NCBI GenBank assembly: GCA_950071955.1
Contig: CATMOC010000041.1
Location: 1 to 13,171 of the forward strand
DNA: 13,171 nt
Direction: 5' to 3'
DNA from: an uncultured Mesorhizobium sp.
GTDB lineage: Bacteria > Pseudomonadota > Alphaproteobacteria > Rhizobiales > Rhizobiaceae
Numbering within the stretch: position 1 is the stretch's first letter; every line of letters starts with the position of its first letter. Below, in pieces: positions 12,208 to 13,171 of this stretch. The position numbers and the translations under genes are program-made. The notes under the pieces are model-generated. The model was not told the DNA's origin, did no database searches, and saw only the letters and a program-made list of their open reading frames with translations.

Positions 12208-13002
12208 TCAGGCCGCGGTCCAGCCGCCGTCGACCGACAGCGTCGTGCCTGTGATCTGCGCGGCGTCTTCCGAACACAGGAACGCCGCCGCCCCGGCAAT
12301 CTGCTCGACCGTCGCGAATTCCTTCGACGGCTGCTTTTCGAGGATGATGTCGCGGATCGTCGTCTCCCGGTCGAGGCCCGCCTCCCGCGCGCGATCCTGG
12401 ATCTGGGTCTCGACAAGCGGCGTGAGTACGAAGCCGGGACAGACGGCGTTGCAGGTCACGCCCTTGCCCGCGAGTTCCAGCGCGATCGTCTTGGTAAGCC
12501 CGACGACGCCATGCTTGGCGGCCACGTATGCGGACTTGTTGGGCGAGGCGCGCAGGCCGTGCGCCGAGGCGATGTTGACGATGCGGCCCCATCCGGCCTC
12601 GCGCATGCCGGGAATCGCCGCGGCCGCCGTGTGGAAGGCGGATGACAGGTTGATCGCGATGATTGCGTCCCACCTCTCGACCGGAAACTCCTCCACCGGC
12701 GCCACGTACTGGATGCCAGCGTTGTTGACGAGGATGTCGACCGACCCGAAACGCGATGCGCTCGCTTCGACAAGTGCCCTGCATTCGGCCGGCTTCGACA
12801 TGTCGGCGCGGACATAGATCGCCTCGACGCCGTAGCGACGGGCGAGACCGGCGGCGATCGCATGATCCGCTTCGGCATCGGTGTAGGAATTCACCACGAT
12901 ATTGAAGCCGCCGGAAGCGAGGCGCTCGGCGATGGCCAGTCCTATCCCGGATGTCGACCCGGTGACGACGGCGGTCCTCCGGCTTTCGCGTGACGCACTC
13001 AT
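12208..13002 (-). CDS. bdhA: 3-hydroxybutyrate dehydrogenase (short-chain dehydrogenase)
   Basis: BdhA reversibly oxidises D-3-hydroxybutyrate to acetoacetate with NAD, linking polyhydroxybutyrate breakdown to central metabolism. The 264-residue protein is a classical SDR: TGSTSGIG (14-21) binds NAD, NNAG is at 93-96, and the catalytic triad is S146, Y159 and K163 in YVAAK. The C-terminal block PGFVLTPLVETQIQDRA (189-205) and the ending SVDGGWTAA are characteristic of this dehydrogenase rather than of fatty-acid FabG types. AAAGGAGA, about 9 bases before the ATG at 13002, fixes the start. A 27-bp palindrome overlaps its promoter. It is the only PHB-related gene visible, and the neighbour on the right is out of view. 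Confidence 0.92.
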   Translation of the reverse strand: MSASRESRRTAVVTGSTSGIGLAIAERLASGGFNIVVNSYTDAEADHAIAAGLARRYGVEAIYVRADMSKPAECRALVEASASRFGSVDILVNNAGIQYVAPVEEFPVERWDAIIAINLSSAFHTAAAAIPGMREAGWGRIVNIASAHGLRASPNKSAYVAAKHGVVGLTKTIALELAGKGVTCNAVCPGFVLTPLVETQIQDRAREAGLDRETTIRDIILEKQPSKEFATVEQIAGAAAFLCSEDAAQITGTTLSVDGGWTAA

Positions 13003-13031
13003 GGTGGGCAGTCTCCTTTCGTTGCGGCGCC

Positions 13032-13059
13032 ATATTGCGTTGCGACAGTCACAACGCAA
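13032..13059 (-). promoter_or_regulatory. Predicted bdhA promoter
   Basis: On the minus strand, TTGCGT (13059-13054, four of six consensus bases) is separated by 17 bases from AATATG or 16 from CAATAT around 13037-13031. The -10 is weak. The whole unit lies inside the palindromic operator. Confidence 0.35.
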
Positions 13060-13060
13060 T
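13034..13060. promoter_or_regulatory. 27-bp near-perfect palindrome, predicted repressor operator of bdhA
   Basis: ATTGCGTTG and CAACGCAAT are perfect 9-base arms; the 9-base centre continues the symmetry as GAC-A-GTC with a single mismatch (C13043/A13051). The axis is A13047. Twelve of thirteen pairs match. It lies 32-58 bases upstream of the bdhA ATG, over the predicted promoter, as expected for a TetR-, GntR- or PhaR-like dimer. Confidence 0.6.
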
Positions 13061-13171
13061 GCAGCAGAAACACTTACCCCGGCGGCGCCCGTTCGCAATT
13101 GCTCCGAAACGGCGCGGGAAATGCCGTCGTCGGGCTTGGCGGGACGCTCCAACCCGCTATGACATGGTGGA

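Noticed and set aside
10546..12254. Long open frames antisense (10546-12135) and in another plus frame (10752-12254) across efp and suhB
   Set aside because: Both are low-complexity, Arg/His-rich shadows of two well-supported conserved genes.
13159..13171. ATG near the right edge that could begin a divergent regulator gene
   Set aside because: Only four codons are visible, without a convincing ribosome binding site, so no gene can be supported.

Overview
The window looks like chromosomal DNA of a GC-rich alphaproteobacterium, most likely Rhizobiales of the Mesorhizobium/Phyllobacteriaceae type. This rests on alphaproteobacterial protein types (RcdA/DUF1465, RuvC, BdhA, a lysine-type EF-P), TTAA-N7-TTAA CtrA-type boxes and a GAAC-N7-(G/A)AAC LexA-type box. 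I see no rRNA or tRNA genes, CRISPR array, transposase or phage gene.

Left part (1-2285), all on the minus strand, reading right to left: a LexA-like box, ruvC, an AbrB-type/PIN toxin-antitoxin pair (vapB-vapC), ruvA, and a second AbrB-type gene that runs off the left edge. The usual ruvC-ruvA pair is split by the toxin-antitoxin module. vapC overlaps the ruvA start by ATGA, and a palindromic operator covers the vapB ribosome binding site.

Middle-left (2367-4416): a TauE/SafE exporter (plus) converges with rcdA (minus), a cell-cycle adaptor gene; their stop codons overlap in one CTAG. Between rcdA and a small cytochrome-oxidase-like membrane protein lie two CtrA-type boxes, with a predicted three-hairpin small RNA ending in a strong terminator between them.

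Middle (4595-8254): a large AMP-forming acyl-CoA ligase (minus). Divergent from it are two unrecognised plus-strand genes: a small winged-helix-like protein and a three-helix membrane protein with a cytosolic helical domain. They meet a second, convergent TauE/SafE exporter (minus).

Right part (8423-13171): a degenerate ThiE/TenI-like protein coupled by a GTGA overlap to a secreted Sel1-repeat protein, then a VOC-fold protein, efp (elongation factor P) and a suhB-type inositol monophosphatase, all plus. Convergent with these is bdhA (3-hydroxybutyrate dehydrogenase, minus), whose promoter carries a 27-bp near-perfect palindrome.

Most of this is housekeeping and metabolic. The parts most worth a second look are the toxin-antitoxin module wired into the ruv operon, the CtrA-box/small-RNA region next to rcdA, and the unrecognised two-gene unit at 6367-7475.
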